A stretch of DNA of 64,000 bases from SIG480 sp045636865. GTDB taxonomy: Bacteria > Bacillota > Clostridia > Oscillospirales > JAAYXM01. Under the pieces are notes generated by a model. It was given only the letters and a program-made list of their open reading frames with translations, had not been told where the DNA came from and searched no databases. The stretch covers positions 1-64,000 of the forward strand of contig JAZTYJ010000020.1 in the NCBI GenBank assembly GCA_045636865.1, given 5' to 3'. Within the stretch, counting starts at the first letter, position 1; every line of letters begins with the position of its first letter. Positions 7,399-16,079 of this stretch are shown here, in pieces. A program made the translations under genes and the position numbers.

Positions 7399-8508
7399 AT
7401 GAAATTTGTATGTGAAAAATCTTATCTCATGACTGCCATCACTCGCACATCCTGGGCAGTTGCATCAAAGAGCGCAGTTCCCGTTATGGAAGGTCTCCTT
7501 ATCAACGCAACAAGCGAGCTTTCGCTTACGGGATATGATCTCTCAACAGGAATAAAAGTAACCGTTCCCGCAGAAATTCAGGAGCCGGGCAAAATCGTCG
7601 TTAACGCAAAGATTTTAAACGACATCATAAGACTTCTTCCCGATGAGCCGATTACCTTCTCGACAGACGACAATATGTTTGCAACGGTTACCTGCAAGAA
7701 CGTCCGCCACGACGTTGTTTATCTCTCTGCAAACGATTTTCCTGCTCTTCCTGACATTGAGAAAAAGTTCTTCCTCTCTCTCTCTCAGGGAGACCTGAAG
7801 AAAATGATTTCACAGACTATCTTTGCTATAAGCGGAGATGAGTCAAAGCCGGTTCACACAGGCTCACTCTTCAACGTAGAGGGTGATAAGGTTACTGTCT
7901 GCTCGGTCGACGGTTTCCGCCTTTCTTACAGATGTGCAAAAATTGAAAACGAAAGCGAAGAAGAAAACTTCTCATTCGTTGTTCCCGGATCAACTCTCAA
8001 GGAGGTTGAAAAGCTCTGCCAGGAATCTGACGAGCCGGCGTCTATCTGCGTAGGTAAAAAGCACATCATTTTTGAAATTTCCGATTCTCTCATTATTTCA
8101 AGAATTCTCGACGGTGATTTCTTAAACTACAAAAACGCTGTTCCTAAAACATCTGTGTTTAAAGTAAGAATAAACCGCCGCGACCTCATAACAGCCATTG
8201 AGCGCGTTTCAATTCTCATCAGCGAGAGAATAAAAAATCCGGTTCACCTTAATTTTACGGATAAGGTTCTTCACATCAGCTGCCGCACGCCAATCGGCTC
8301 TTCAAAGGACGAATGTGCGCTTTTAAATGAAGGAGATATCCTCGAAATCGGATTTAACCACAAATATCTTCTCGATGCGCTCAGAGCGTGCCCCGATGAT
8401 GAAATTGACCTTCAGCTCAATACGCACGTTGCACCGATCATCATTACTCCGCCGGAGGGGGATGAATATCTCCACCTTATCCTTCCGGTAAGACTCAAGG
8501 CAGATTAA
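7399..8508 (+). CDS. dnaN: DNA polymerase III sliding clamp (beta)
   Basis: Ring-shaped processivity clamp that tethers polymerase III to DNA. The length of 369 residues and the three repeated clamp domains fit the family; recognisable parts include MKFVCEKSYL at the start and the C-terminal LILPVRL that helps to form the peptide-binding groove. AAAGGA precedes the ATG. recF starts one base after the stop, so the two genes are co-transcribed. Confidence 0.97.
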   Translation: MKFVCEKSYLMTAITRTSWAVASKSAVPVMEGLLINATSELSLTGYDLSTGIKVTVPAEIQEPGKIVVNAKILNDIIRLLPDEPITFSTDDNMFATVTCKNVRHDVVYLSANDFPALPDIEKKFFLSLSQGDLKKMISQTIFAISGDESKPVHTGSLFNVEGDKVTVCSVDGFRLSYRCAKIENESEEENFSFVVPGSTLKEVEKLCQESDEPASICVGKKHIIFEISDSLIISRILDGDFLNYKNAVPKTSVFKVRINRRDLITAIERVSILISERIKNPVHLNFTDKVLHISCRTPIGSSKDECALLNEGDILEIGFNHKYLLDALRACPDDEIDLQLNTHVAPIIITPPEGDEYLHLILPVRLKAD

Positions 8509-8509
8509 A

Positions 8510-9619
8510 ATGAGGATAGAAAAGCTATTCCTTGAAAATTTCAGAAACTACAAAAGCGCAGCCGTTTCGTTTGATGACGGGCAAAACCTCATCTTCGGCG
8601 AAAACGCGCAGGGAAAAACAAATCTCCTTGAGGCAATTTTCTATCTCTCGTGCCTTAAGAATTTTCACTCCTCGCGCGATTTTGACGCTGTTTTCCTCGG
8701 TGAGAGAGAGGCAAGAATCTGCGGAGAATTTTTTGCTTACGGCAGAGAGTTTGACGTTGACCTCACGATAAGACAGGGAAGCCGCAGACTTTTAGTAAAC
8801 GGAATTGAAGAAAAACGTCCGTCAAACCACATCGGTCTTATAAAAACGGTTGTTTTTTCGCCCGATGACCTTAAGATAATAAAAGAAGGACCTGCACTTC
8901 GCAGAAGATTTTTAAATATTGCAATTTCGCAGATGCGTCCGTCTTACATCAAAGCTCTTGCGGAGCACAACAAGATAATTGAGCATAAAAAGCAGATTCT
9001 TAAAATGGAAGACGGAAGAGAAAAATATCTTGACTTTCTCGACGTGCTCGACGAAAAGCTCTCGGAGGTTTATGCGTATATCATAAAGGAGCGCGGCGCA
9101 TTTTTGTCAAAAAGTGCAGAGATTATCTCGCGCGTAGGACTTGACATATCGGGCGGTCGCGAGGAGTTTTCGCTTGAATATTCCCACGCAAGCTCCGTTG
9201 AGAGTACGGATGATATAAAAAACAAAGAAAAAATCTTTGACCACCTAAAGCAAAGGCGCGTCGCCGAGCTTTCATCCCGAAGCTGCCTTATCGGCGCGCA
9301 CAGAGATGATTTTTCGGTATTCATAAACGGAAAAAATGCACGCGATTTCGCATCGCAGGGTCAGGTCAGGTCGGTTGTTCTTGCGCTTAAGGTTGCAGAA
9401 CACGAGATTCTGGAAGAAGATTCCGGAGAAAAACCGATTCTTCTTCTTGATGATGTTCTCTCTGAGCTTGACGCAAGCCGCCGCGCGTTTTTAATAAACG
9501 ATGTAAACCGCGGCCAGACCGTGATTACCGGTTGCGATTCATCAATGTTTTCCGAGCTTTTGCACGGCAAGATTTTCACCGTCTCAAAGGGCGAAATCGT
9601 TGCCGAAGAGGGCAGATAA
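8510..9619 (+). CDS. recF: Recombination mediator RecF
   Basis: SMC-like ATPase that helps to load RecA at single-strand gaps. The 369-residue protein has Walker A GENAQGKT (near residue 30), the family N-terminus LENFRNYKSA and a C-terminal ABC signature/Walker B region (FASQGQ and ILLLDDVLSELD). It follows dnaN by one base, giving the conserved dnaA-dnaN-recF order. Confidence 0.96.
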   Translation: MRIEKLFLENFRNYKSAAVSFDDGQNLIFGENAQGKTNLLEAIFYLSCLKNFHSSRDFDAVFLGEREARICGEFFAYGREFDVDLTIRQGSRRLLVNGIEEKRPSNHIGLIKTVVFSPDDLKIIKEGPALRRRFLNIAISQMRPSYIKALAEHNKIIEHKKQILKMEDGREKYLDFLDVLDEKLSEVYAYIIKERGAFLSKSAEIISRVGLDISGGREEFSLEYSHASSVESTDDIKNKEKIFDHLKQRRVAELSSRSCLIGAHRDDFSVFINGKNARDFASQGQVRSVVLALKVAEHEILEEDSGEKPILLLDDVLSELDASRRAFLINDVNRGQTVITGCDSSMFSELLHGKIFTVSKGEIVAEEGR

Positions 9620-9637
9620 AAGAAAGGAGAGAAGCTT

Positions 9638-9904
9638 TTGTTTTTGCATATAGGACACGGCAAGCTCATAAAGAAAAGCTCCGTCATCGGAATTTTTGAC
9701 CTTGAGATTACCTCGCAGTCGAAAAGAACAATGAGCTTTCTCTCAAAAAAGGAAAAGTCAAATCACGTTATAAACGTGTGCGACGATATTCCCCGTTCTT
9801 TCGTGGTTACGCGTGAGGACAACAAAGAAAGAGTTTATATTTCGCAGATTTCTCCGCAGACGTTAAAACAGCGTTGCGAAGAGCTCTTTGAAACAGAAGA
9901 ATAG
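9638..9904 (+). CDS. remB: RemB/YaaB-like regulator (DUF370)
   Basis: An 88-residue protein of the DUF370 family; Bacillus RemB sits at the same place, between recF and gyrB, and is linked to extracellular matrix gene control. The start is TTG at 9638, supported by AAAGGAG 7-8 bases upstream and by the family N-terminus (first residue then FLHIGHGKLI). Core motif IGIFDLE follows. The last 20 residues are variable. DNA binding is known for the related RemA; it is inferred here. Confidence 0.88.
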   Translation: MFLHIGHGKLIKKSSVIGIFDLEITSQSKRTMSFLSKKEKSNHVINVCDDIPRSFVVTREDNKERVYISQISPQTLKQRCEELFETEE

Positions 9905-9972
9905 AAAAATGTAAAAAGGCTTCTCCTTGAGGAGAGGCTCCATCGAAGACGGTGGCGAGGTTTGTTTTTTTA

Positions 9973-10025
9973 CAATCCTCTCGACACACTTTGTGTGCCA
10001 CCCTCCTTTACACAAGGAGGGCATT
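9973..10025 (-). repeat. REP-like two-hairpin element
   Basis: Read on the minus strand it matches the family at 14517-14570: a first hairpin CCCTCCTT/AAGGAGGG type stem, a variable second hairpin (GGCACACAAAGTGTGTC) and a closing GAGGATTG. A further decayed hairpin element lies at about 9918-9966. No gene is visible between 9905 and 10075. Confidence 0.65.
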
Positions 10026-10075
10026 ATGAGAAAAAATATCCAACTTAAACATATCAGAAAACGGAGGAAAAATTT

Positions 10076-11998
10076 ATGCCTGAAATAGTAAACGGGAGCT
10101 ATGACGAAAGTAATATTCAGGTCCTTGAAGGTCTTGAAGCAGTCAGACGCCGCCCCGGTATGTATATAGGCTCGACATCGGAGGCAGGTCTTCACCATCT
10201 CGTATACGAGATCGTTGACAACGCGATAGACGAGGCTCTTGCAGGATACTGCTCGTGCATCACGGTAGAAATCCGCGAGGGTGACATCATCTCTGTCCGC
10301 GACAACGGCCGTGGTATACCAACAGGTACCCACGCAACGGGAAAATCGGCTCTTGAAGTCGTTTTCACCGTTCTCCATGCCGGCGGTAAGTTCGGCGGCG
10401 GCGGATACAAGGTCTCCGGCGGTCTCCACGGTGTTGGTGCGTCTGTTGTTAACGCGCTCTCCGAGTGGCTTGAGGTCGAGGTATGCGACGGTGAGAAGGT
10501 TCATTTTATGAAGTTCCGCCGCGGCGATGTTGAAACTCCCATCACCGTTATAGGAAACAGTACGGACCGCGGCTCTCAGATTACCTTCAAGCCCGACCGT
10601 GAAATATTCGACACCACCGTTTTCGATTATGAAATTCTGAGAAAACGTTTGCAGCAGCAGGCATTCTTAAACGCAGGAGTCAGAATAGTTCTCCGCGATC
10701 TTCGCACACAGGAAGACGGCTCTGAAGGAAAGAGCGACGATTTCTGCTACGAGGGCGGTATCCGTTCCTTTGTTGAATACTTAAACGGAAAGATAAAGAA
10801 AGACGTCATCCACCCCGAAGTTATCTACGTTTCGGGTGAGCGCGACGACAATATGGCAGAGGTTGCGCTTCAGTATAACGACGGTTATAACGCAAACATC
10901 ATCTCCTTTGCAAACAACATAAACACAACCGAGGGCGGTATGCACGAAACAGGCTTCAAGGCGGCTCTCACGCGTGTTATAAACGACTATGCAAGAAAGA
11001 CAAAAATGATAAAGGAAGATGAAAAGCTCGAGGGCACGGATATGCTCGAGGGACTTACCTGCATCATCTCCGTAAAGGTTATTGAGGCGCAGTTTGAAGG
11101 GCAGACCAAGACAAAGCTCGGCAACGCCGCAGTAAGAACTCTCGTTACCAATATGGTAAACGACAAGCTCTCAACCTTCTTTGAAGAAAACCCGAAGGTT
11201 GCACGCGCAATCGTCGGAAAAACGATAGACGCCGCCCGCGCACGCGAGGCTGCGCGTCGCGCAAAGGAAAACGCAAGAAGAAAAGGTCCGCTTGATTCCC
11301 TCTCACTTCCGGGAAAGCTTGCCGACTGTCAGGAAAAGGATCCGCGACTTACAGAGCTCTACATCGTCGAGGGTGATTCAGCGGCAGGTTCTGCAAAGGA
11401 AGGACGCGACAGAAGATTTCAGGCGATTCTTGCTCTTTGGGGAAAGATGCTCAACGTTGAAAAGGCGCGTGCCGACAAGATTTACGGAAACGACAAGCTC
11501 TCCCCCGTCATCGCGGCTCTCGGCACGGGAATTTTAGCCGACTGCAACCTCGAAAAGCTCCGCTACCACAAGGTTGTCATCATGTCGGATGCCGACGTCG
11601 ACGGTGCTCACATCAGAACGCTTCTTTTAACGTTCTTCTTCCGATTTATGCGACCGCTTGTCGAGGCAGGCCATATCTATTTTGCGATGCCGCCTCTCTT
11701 CAAGGTCTATAAGGGCAAAAAAGAGCAGTATGTATATGACGAGGGCGGTCTCGCGGCTGCGCTTGCCGAAATCGGCGAGGATGCAAAGATTCAGCGATTT
11801 AAAGGTCTTGGTGAAATGAACCCCGAACAGCTCTGGGAGACAACCATGAACCCCGAAAACCGCGTGCTCGCCCGCGTTACGCTTGAAGATGCCATCGCAG
11901 CTGACGAAACCTTCACTCTCCTTATGGGTGAAAAGGTTGAGCCGCGCCGCGAATTTATCGAGCAGAACGCAGGATACGTTACAAACCTTGATATATAA
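10076..11998 (+). CDS. gyrB: DNA gyrase subunit B
   Basis: ATPase subunit of DNA gyrase, which introduces negative supercoils. The 640-residue length is the Gram-positive form without the E. coli insertion. Visible parts: GHKL ATP-binding site (EIVDNAIDEALAGY, DNGRGIPTG, GGLHGVG), transducer domain, and TOPRIM domain with EGDSAAGSAKEGRDR, PLRGK-equivalent ALWGKMLNVEKAR and DADVDGAHIRTLLLTF. The ribosome binding site is CGGAGG. gyrA follows 21 bases after the stop. Confidence 0.98.
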   Translation: MPEIVNGSYDESNIQVLEGLEAVRRRPGMYIGSTSEAGLHHLVYEIVDNAIDEALAGYCSCITVEIREGDIISVRDNGRGIPTGTHATGKSALEVVFTVLHAGGKFGGGGYKVSGGLHGVGASVVNALSEWLEVEVCDGEKVHFMKFRRGDVETPITVIGNSTDRGSQITFKPDREIFDTTVFDYEILRKRLQQQAFLNAGVRIVLRDLRTQEDGSEGKSDDFCYEGGIRSFVEYLNGKIKKDVIHPEVIYVSGERDDNMAEVALQYNDGYNANIISFANNINTTEGGMHETGFKAALTRVINDYARKTKMIKEDEKLEGTDMLEGLTCIISVKVIEAQFEGQTKTKLGNAAVRTLVTNMVNDKLSTFFEENPKVARAIVGKTIDAARAREAARRAKENARRKGPLDSLSLPGKLADCQEKDPRLTELYIVEGDSAAGSAKEGRDRRFQAILALWGKMLNVEKARADKIYGNDKLSPVIAALGTGILADCNLEKLRYHKVVIMSDADVDGAHIRTLLLTFFFRFMRPLVEAGHIYFAMPPLFKVYKGKKEQYVYDEGGLAAALAEIGEDAKIQRFKGLGEMNPEQLWETTMNPENRVLARVTLEDAIAADETFTLLMGEKVEPRREFIEQNAGYVTNLDI

Positions 11999-12019
11999 AG
12001 GTGAAAGAGGATTATATAT

Positions 12020-14509
12020 ATGGCTAAAGTAAACAAGAACGATAAACCGCTCAATCATCTTGAAATCGAAAAGATTATTGACGTTGAGCTCAATCAGGAG
12101 ATGAAAAGGGCGTATATAGACTATTCAATGTCCGTCATTGTAGGACGTGCGCTTCCCGACGTCCGCGACGGACTTAAGCCCGTTCACAGACGAATCCTCT
12201 ACACTATGTATGAGGACGGTCTCACCCCTACAAACGCATACCGCAAGTCTGCGACAACTGTCGGTGACGTGCTCGGTCGCTACCATCCGCACGGTGACAG
12301 CTCCGTTTATGACGCGATGGTCCGTATGGCTCAGCCGTTTTCACTCCGCTACCCGATGGTAGACGGTCAGGGTAACTTCGGCTCGGTGGACGGCGACCCC
12401 GCTGCTGCATACCGTTATACAGAGGCTCGCCTTTCAAAAATTGCGATGGAGATGCTCTCTGATATAGACAAGGAAACAGTGGACTTCCAGCCGAACTTCG
12501 ACGGCTACCACGAAGAGCCGACTGTTCTTCCGTCGCGCATTCCGTCGCTTCTCGTCAACGGAAGTAACGGTATCGCCGTCGGTATGACAACAAACATCCC
12601 GCCGCACAATCTCTGCGAGGTTATTGACGCGGTTATCGAGGTTATCGACAACCCCGAGGCTACACTTGCCGATCTTATGGAGCACATAAAGGGTCCGGAT
12701 TTCCCGACCGCCGGCGTAATTATGGGTCTTGCAGGCATCCGCGCCGCATATGCAACGGGTAAAGGTCATATAAAGGTCCGCGCAAAGACCGAAATCGAAG
12801 AGTTTGACAACGGCAGATACCGCATCGTTGCAACAGAGCTTCCGTATATGGTCAACAAGGCTCGCCTTATCGAGCATATCGCAGAGCTTGTAAAGAACAA
12901 GACCATCGAGGGCATTACAAACATCCAGGATGAGAGCAGCCGCGAGGGTATGCGCGTTGTTATTGAGCTTTCGCGTGCGGCAAATCCGCAGGTTGTCTTA
13001 AATACTCTCTTTAAGCATACACAGATGCAGTCGACTTTCGGCGTAATTTTGCTTGCGCTTGTCGACAATAAGCCGAAAACCCTCTCACTCCGCGATATTT
13101 TAGACCAGTATATTATGTTCCAGAAGGACGTCATCCGCCGCAGAACGGCATTTGAGCTTAAAAAGGCAGAGGCGAGAGCGCACATTTTGGAAGGTCTTCG
13201 CATCGCGCTTGACCATATCGACGAGATAATCAAAATTATTCGCACAAGCTACGATAACGCAAAGACACGTCTTATGGAAACCTTCAATATGAGCGACGTT
13301 CAGGCTCAGGCGGTTCTCGATATGCGTCTTGCACGCTTGCAGGGACTTGAGCGCGAGAAGATCGACGCTGAGTACGACGAGCTTATGAAGAAGATTGCAT
13401 ACTGCAAGGAAGTGCTCGAGTCAGACGCTTTAGTTGCAGGAATTTTAAAGGATGAGCTTACTGTCATCAAAGAAAAGTACGGCGATGCAAGACGCACGGA
13501 AATCGTTCCTGTTGACGACGAAATTGATATTGAAGACTTGATCCCCGTTGAGGATTGTGCATATACGCTCACTCACCGCGGATACATTAAGCGTATGCCC
13601 GTCTCCGTCTACCGTTCGCAGAACCGTGGCGGCAGAGGCGTTTCTGCGATGAAGCAGAAGGAAGAAGACTTTGTCGAAACGATGTTCACCGCATCAAGCC
13701 ACGACTACGTTCTCTTCTTCACAACGCGCGGCAGAATGTACCGCATGAAGGGATATCAGGTTCCCGAATCAAGCCGCACGGCTGTGGGAATGAATATAGT
13801 AAACCTCATCGCGTTTGAACCCGATGAAAAGGTTACGGCGATGCTCTCCATCAAGGAGTTTGACGATGAGCATTACCTCGTTATGGCAACGAGAAACGGT
13901 ATCGTCAAGAGAATCGCGCTCTCAAGAGTCGATTCAAACAGAAAAGCGGGTGTTCGCGCGCTCACTCTTGATGACGATGACGAGCTTATCTCGGTAATGC
14001 TCTGCGACGATAAGAGCGAAATTATGCTCGCAACACGCAAGGGTATGGCTATCCGCTTTGCCTCAACCGATGTCCGTGCAACAGGCAGAGAGGCAGGCGG
14101 CGTTTACGGTATCGATCTTCGCGACGGCGACTACCTCGTCGGTGCGGCGGCAATCTGTGAGGGCAAGGATATCCTGACAGTTACGGAGAAAGGTCTCGGA
14201 AAGAGAACACCTGTTGAGGAATACCGCCTCCAGAGCCGTTATGGTAAGGGCATAATGAACTACAACATCAGCGAAAAGACGGGAGAGATTGCAAGCGTCA
14301 TTATGGTCGATGATTCAGAAGACGTTATGATAATTTCAAACGACGGTATCATCATCCGTCTCCCCGCACGCGATATCAGCTGTCTCGGACGCGTTACAAA
14401 GGGCGTTATCCTCATGCGCGTAGGTGAGGATGTCTCGGTAATCTCCGTTGCGGCAGCTCCGCACGAAGAGGAAGAAGAAACTCCGGTAGAAAATCCTGCT
14501 GAAGAATAG
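12020..14509 (+). CDS. gyrA: DNA gyrase subunit A
   Basis: DNA cleavage and rejoining subunit of gyrase. The catalytic Tyr is at residue 133 in AAAYRYTEARL; the quinolone-resistance region reads GRYHPHGDSSVYDAMVRMAQ with Ser94-Ser95 near the usual position. The C-terminal beta-pinwheel contains the GyrA box as QNRGGRG, supporting gyrase rather than topoisomerase IV. The 829-residue protein ends in an acidic tail (HEEEEETPVENPAEE). It is co-transcribed with gyrB. Confidence 0.98.
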   Translation: MAKVNKNDKPLNHLEIEKIIDVELNQEMKRAYIDYSMSVIVGRALPDVRDGLKPVHRRILYTMYEDGLTPTNAYRKSATTVGDVLGRYHPHGDSSVYDAMVRMAQPFSLRYPMVDGQGNFGSVDGDPAAAYRYTEARLSKIAMEMLSDIDKETVDFQPNFDGYHEEPTVLPSRIPSLLVNGSNGIAVGMTTNIPPHNLCEVIDAVIEVIDNPEATLADLMEHIKGPDFPTAGVIMGLAGIRAAYATGKGHIKVRAKTEIEEFDNGRYRIVATELPYMVNKARLIEHIAELVKNKTIEGITNIQDESSREGMRVVIELSRAANPQVVLNTLFKHTQMQSTFGVILLALVDNKPKTLSLRDILDQYIMFQKDVIRRRTAFELKKAEARAHILEGLRIALDHIDEIIKIIRTSYDNAKTRLMETFNMSDVQAQAVLDMRLARLQGLEREKIDAEYDELMKKIAYCKEVLESDALVAGILKDELTVIKEKYGDARRTEIVPVDDEIDIEDLIPVEDCAYTLTHRGYIKRMPVSVYRSQNRGGRGVSAMKQKEEDFVETMFTASSHDYVLFFTTRGRMYRMKGYQVPESSRTAVGMNIVNLIAFEPDEKVTAMLSIKEFDDEHYLVMATRNGIVKRIALSRVDSNRKAGVRALTLDDDDELISVMLCDDKSEIMLATRKGMAIRFASTDVRATGREAGGVYGIDLRDGDYLVGAAAICEGKDILTVTEKGLGKRTPVEEYRLQSRYGKGIMNYNISEKTGEIASVIMVDDSEDVMIISNDGIIIRLPARDISCLGRVTKGVILMRVGEDVSVISVAAAPHEEEEETPVENPAEE

Positions 14510-14516
14510 GCAAAAC

Positions 14517-14570
14517 GCAAAGCCCTCCTTGCCTAAAGGAGGGGGGACCGCTTTAGCGGTGGGAGGATTC
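14517..14570 (+). repeat. 54-bp REP-like repeat, copy 1
   Basis: Identical over 54 bp to 28435-28488. It forms two adjacent hairpins: CCCTCCTT/AAGGAGGG and ACCGC-TTTA-GCGGT, then GGGAGGATTC. No T run follows, so it is not a standard terminator. It lies just after gyrA. Confidence 0.85.
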
Positions 14571-14608
14571 GGCAGATACATAGCAAGTTTCCGGTGAGAA
14601 AATTGAAT

Positions 14609-14965
14609 ATGGAAAGAAAACATAATTCCTTACTTACGAATAAAGCAAGAGCATTGCGAAAAAATATGACAAAAGAAGAAAGAAAATTATGGCATGATTT
14701 TTTGAAAAATTATCCCATAAGGTTTTTAAGGCAAAAGGTTATTGATGATTATATAGTCGATTTTTACTGTCATAGTGCAAGGCTGATAATTGAACTTGAC
14801 GGTTCACAGCATTATGAGGAAGAAGGACTCAAAAAAGATGCCATACGAACAGAACGAATTGCAGAGCGAAACCTGACCGTGATAAGAATACCCAATAACG
14901 AAGTTAACAGAAACTTTGAGGGGGTATGTCAGTATATCTGCAACATCTTAAAGGAACACGCGTGA
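14609..14965 (+). CDS. DUF559 endonuclease-like protein
   Basis: A 118-residue protein of the DUF559 family, related to the very-short-patch-repair/restriction endonuclease fold. Visible motifs: RALRKNMTKEERKLW at the start, FLRQKVIDDYIVDFYC and LIIELDGSQHYE (the acidic and Gln positions of a PD-(D/E)XK-like site), then RTERIAERNLTVIRIPN. GGTGAG lies upstream of the ATG at 14609; a GTG at 14594 is the alternative. Such genes are often single cargo genes scattered in gut Firmicutes; it lies between two REP-like elements. Confidence 0.85.
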   Translation: MERKHNSLLTNKARALRKNMTKEERKLWHDFLKNYPIRFLRQKVIDDYIVDFYCHSARLIIELDGSQHYEEEGLKKDAIRTERIAERNLTVIRIPNNEVNRNFEGVCQYICNILKEHA

Positions 14966-14995
14966 AGAATTTATTGTTTCATAACTTCTTCACGA

Positions 14996-15044
14996 AATCC
15001 CCCGGTCAACTTCGTTGACAGCCCCCTTTAGGCAAGGGGGGCCC
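14996..15044 (-). repeat. REP-like two-hairpin element
   Basis: On the minus strand it has the family layout: first stem around GCCTAA, second hairpin TGTCAAC-GAA-GTTGAC type, closing GGGGGATT. The second stem differs in sequence from other copies but keeps its pairing. Confidence 0.65.
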
Positions 15045-15053
15045 TGTAAGAGG

Positions 15054-15182
15054 GGCGAAGAAGACGGAGCTTGAGAGTAAGAACTCAAAGGACAAAACGT
15101 ATGAAAAAAGTAACCATTTACACCGACGGCAAAACGCGCATATGATGCGCATTTGCATAAGATGTCCCCACTCGCTCGCCGA
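15054..15182 (+). pseudogene. Duplicated rnhA 5' end, copy 1
   Basis: Bases 15054-15097 are identical to 15577-15620 directly upstream of rnhA. The following ATG (15101) encodes MKKVTIYTDG, the exact RNase HI N-terminus, then diverges into KTRI and stops at 15145. From 15131 a segment with AAAACGCGCA and ending near 15182 replaces the rest of the gene; the same segment follows copy 2. Confidence 0.85.
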
Positions 15183-15219
15183 AAAAGAAACGGAGAGAGT
15201 AATGAAATCTTCCAAATAA

Positions 15220-15410
15220 CCAAAGCGGCACATTGTAAAACTTTGTGTCGGTGCGTTGCGGAGGGGTGGGGGGAGGTTTCCTAGGCTCGCGGGAGCGAGG
15301 CGTGAGTTCTCCCCCGTTTTGCTACTTTTGCAATCAAAAGTAGGCCCGCCCGGCAGGGCTGACCAAGAGGACAATTCATCCCAAGGTAAACCCGGCATCA
15401 GCCGACGGGA
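15220..15410. repeat. 191-bp dispersed element, copy 1
   Basis: Aligns without gaps to 45180-45370, at a constant offset of 29,960 bases. The middle (15252-15367) is nearly identical; the ends are more diverged. It holds the hairpin CTCGC-GGGA-GCGAG and a GC-rich part with CCCGCCCGGCAGGGC. No coding frame is shared between the copies. The last 30 bases recur at about 17993-18021. Confidence 0.85.
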
Positions 15411-15432
15411 AAACATAAAAAACAGAGAATCC

Positions 15433-15530
15433 CCAAAGGACAAAACGTATGAAAAAGGTCACAATTTACACCGACGGCAAAACGCGCACGTAGAGCGCAT
15501 TTGCATAAGATGTCCCCACTCGCTCGCCGA
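15433..15530 (+). pseudogene. Duplicated rnhA 5' end, copy 2
   Basis: CAAAGGACAAAACGT, then an ATG at 15449 with MKKVTIYTDG again, followed by KTRT and a TAG at 15491-15493. The replacement segment at 15479-15530 matches that at 15131-15182 and enters at the same base of the rnhA sequence. Synonymous differences make it closer to the intact gene (GTCACAATT) than copy 1 is. Confidence 0.85.
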
Positions 15531-15623
15531 TTCTTCGGGATCGGCAACCGCTCGGGGATGACACGCAAGCGCCGTCGGCGAAGAAGACGGAGCTTGAGAG
15601 TAAGAACTCAAAGGACAAAATGT

Positions 15624-16070
15624 ATGAAGAAAGTCACAATTTACACCGACGGCGCTTGCTCCGGCAACCCCGGTCCGGGCGGTTGGGGTGCGATTTTAGA
15701 ATATAACGGCATTGAAAAAGAGATGTCGGGCGGCGCGGCTGACACCACCAACAACAAAATGGAGCTTACGGGCGTGATTTCCGCGCTCCGCGCTCTGCGT
15801 GAGCCATGCGAGGTCGAGCTTTTCACCGACAGCCGCTACGTTGTAGACGGTATCGAAAAAGGCTGGGCGGAAAAATGGAAGGAAAACGGCTGGATGCGGA
15901 ATAAACGCGAGCCGGCGCTCAATCCCGAGCTCTGGGACGAGCTTCTGAGTCTTTTAAAAACCCACAAGGTAACCTTTGTGTGGGTTAAAGGACATGCAAG
16001 TAACGAAAAAAACAACCGCTGTGATACACTCGCGGTTTTAAAATCCAAAGAGTTTTCAGAAAGGCAGTAG
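15624..16070 (+). CDS. rnhA: Ribonuclease HI
   Basis: Degrades the RNA strand of RNA-DNA hybrids. The 148-residue protein starts MKKVTIYTDGACSGNPGPGGWG; catalytic acids are visible as Asp8-10 region (TDGACSG), Glu in NNKMELTGVI, Asp in FTDSRYVVDGI and Asp in NNRCDTLAV. The frame is open upstream to 15501, but conservation and the duplicated start context fix the ATG at 15624. Two truncated copies of its 5' end lie upstream. Confidence 0.96.
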   Translation: MKKVTIYTDGACSGNPGPGGWGAILEYNGIEKEMSGGAADTTNNKMELTGVISALRALREPCEVELFTDSRYVVDGIEKGWAEKWKENGWMRNKREPALNPELWDELLSLLKTHKVTFVWVKGHASNEKNNRCDTLAVLKSKEFSERQ

Positions 16071-16079
16071 ATTCAGGCA

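Noticed and set aside
11627..12058. Open frame of 143 codons opposite gyrB-gyrA
   Set aside because: It spans the junction of two highly conserved genes on the other strand and has no family-like features.
14517..14570. Terminator after gyrA
   Set aside because: The hairpin pair has no T run and is identical to an element at 28435, so it is a REP-like repeat, although it may still affect mRNA ends.
15501..15623. N-terminal extension of RNase HI with poly-Arg (RRRRRR)
   Set aside because: It comes from the repeat segment upstream; family conservation and the duplicated start context fix the ATG at 15624.
14996..15623. CRISPR array
   Set aside because: Repeats are few, unequal and include parts of rnhA; there are no regular spacers and no cas genes.
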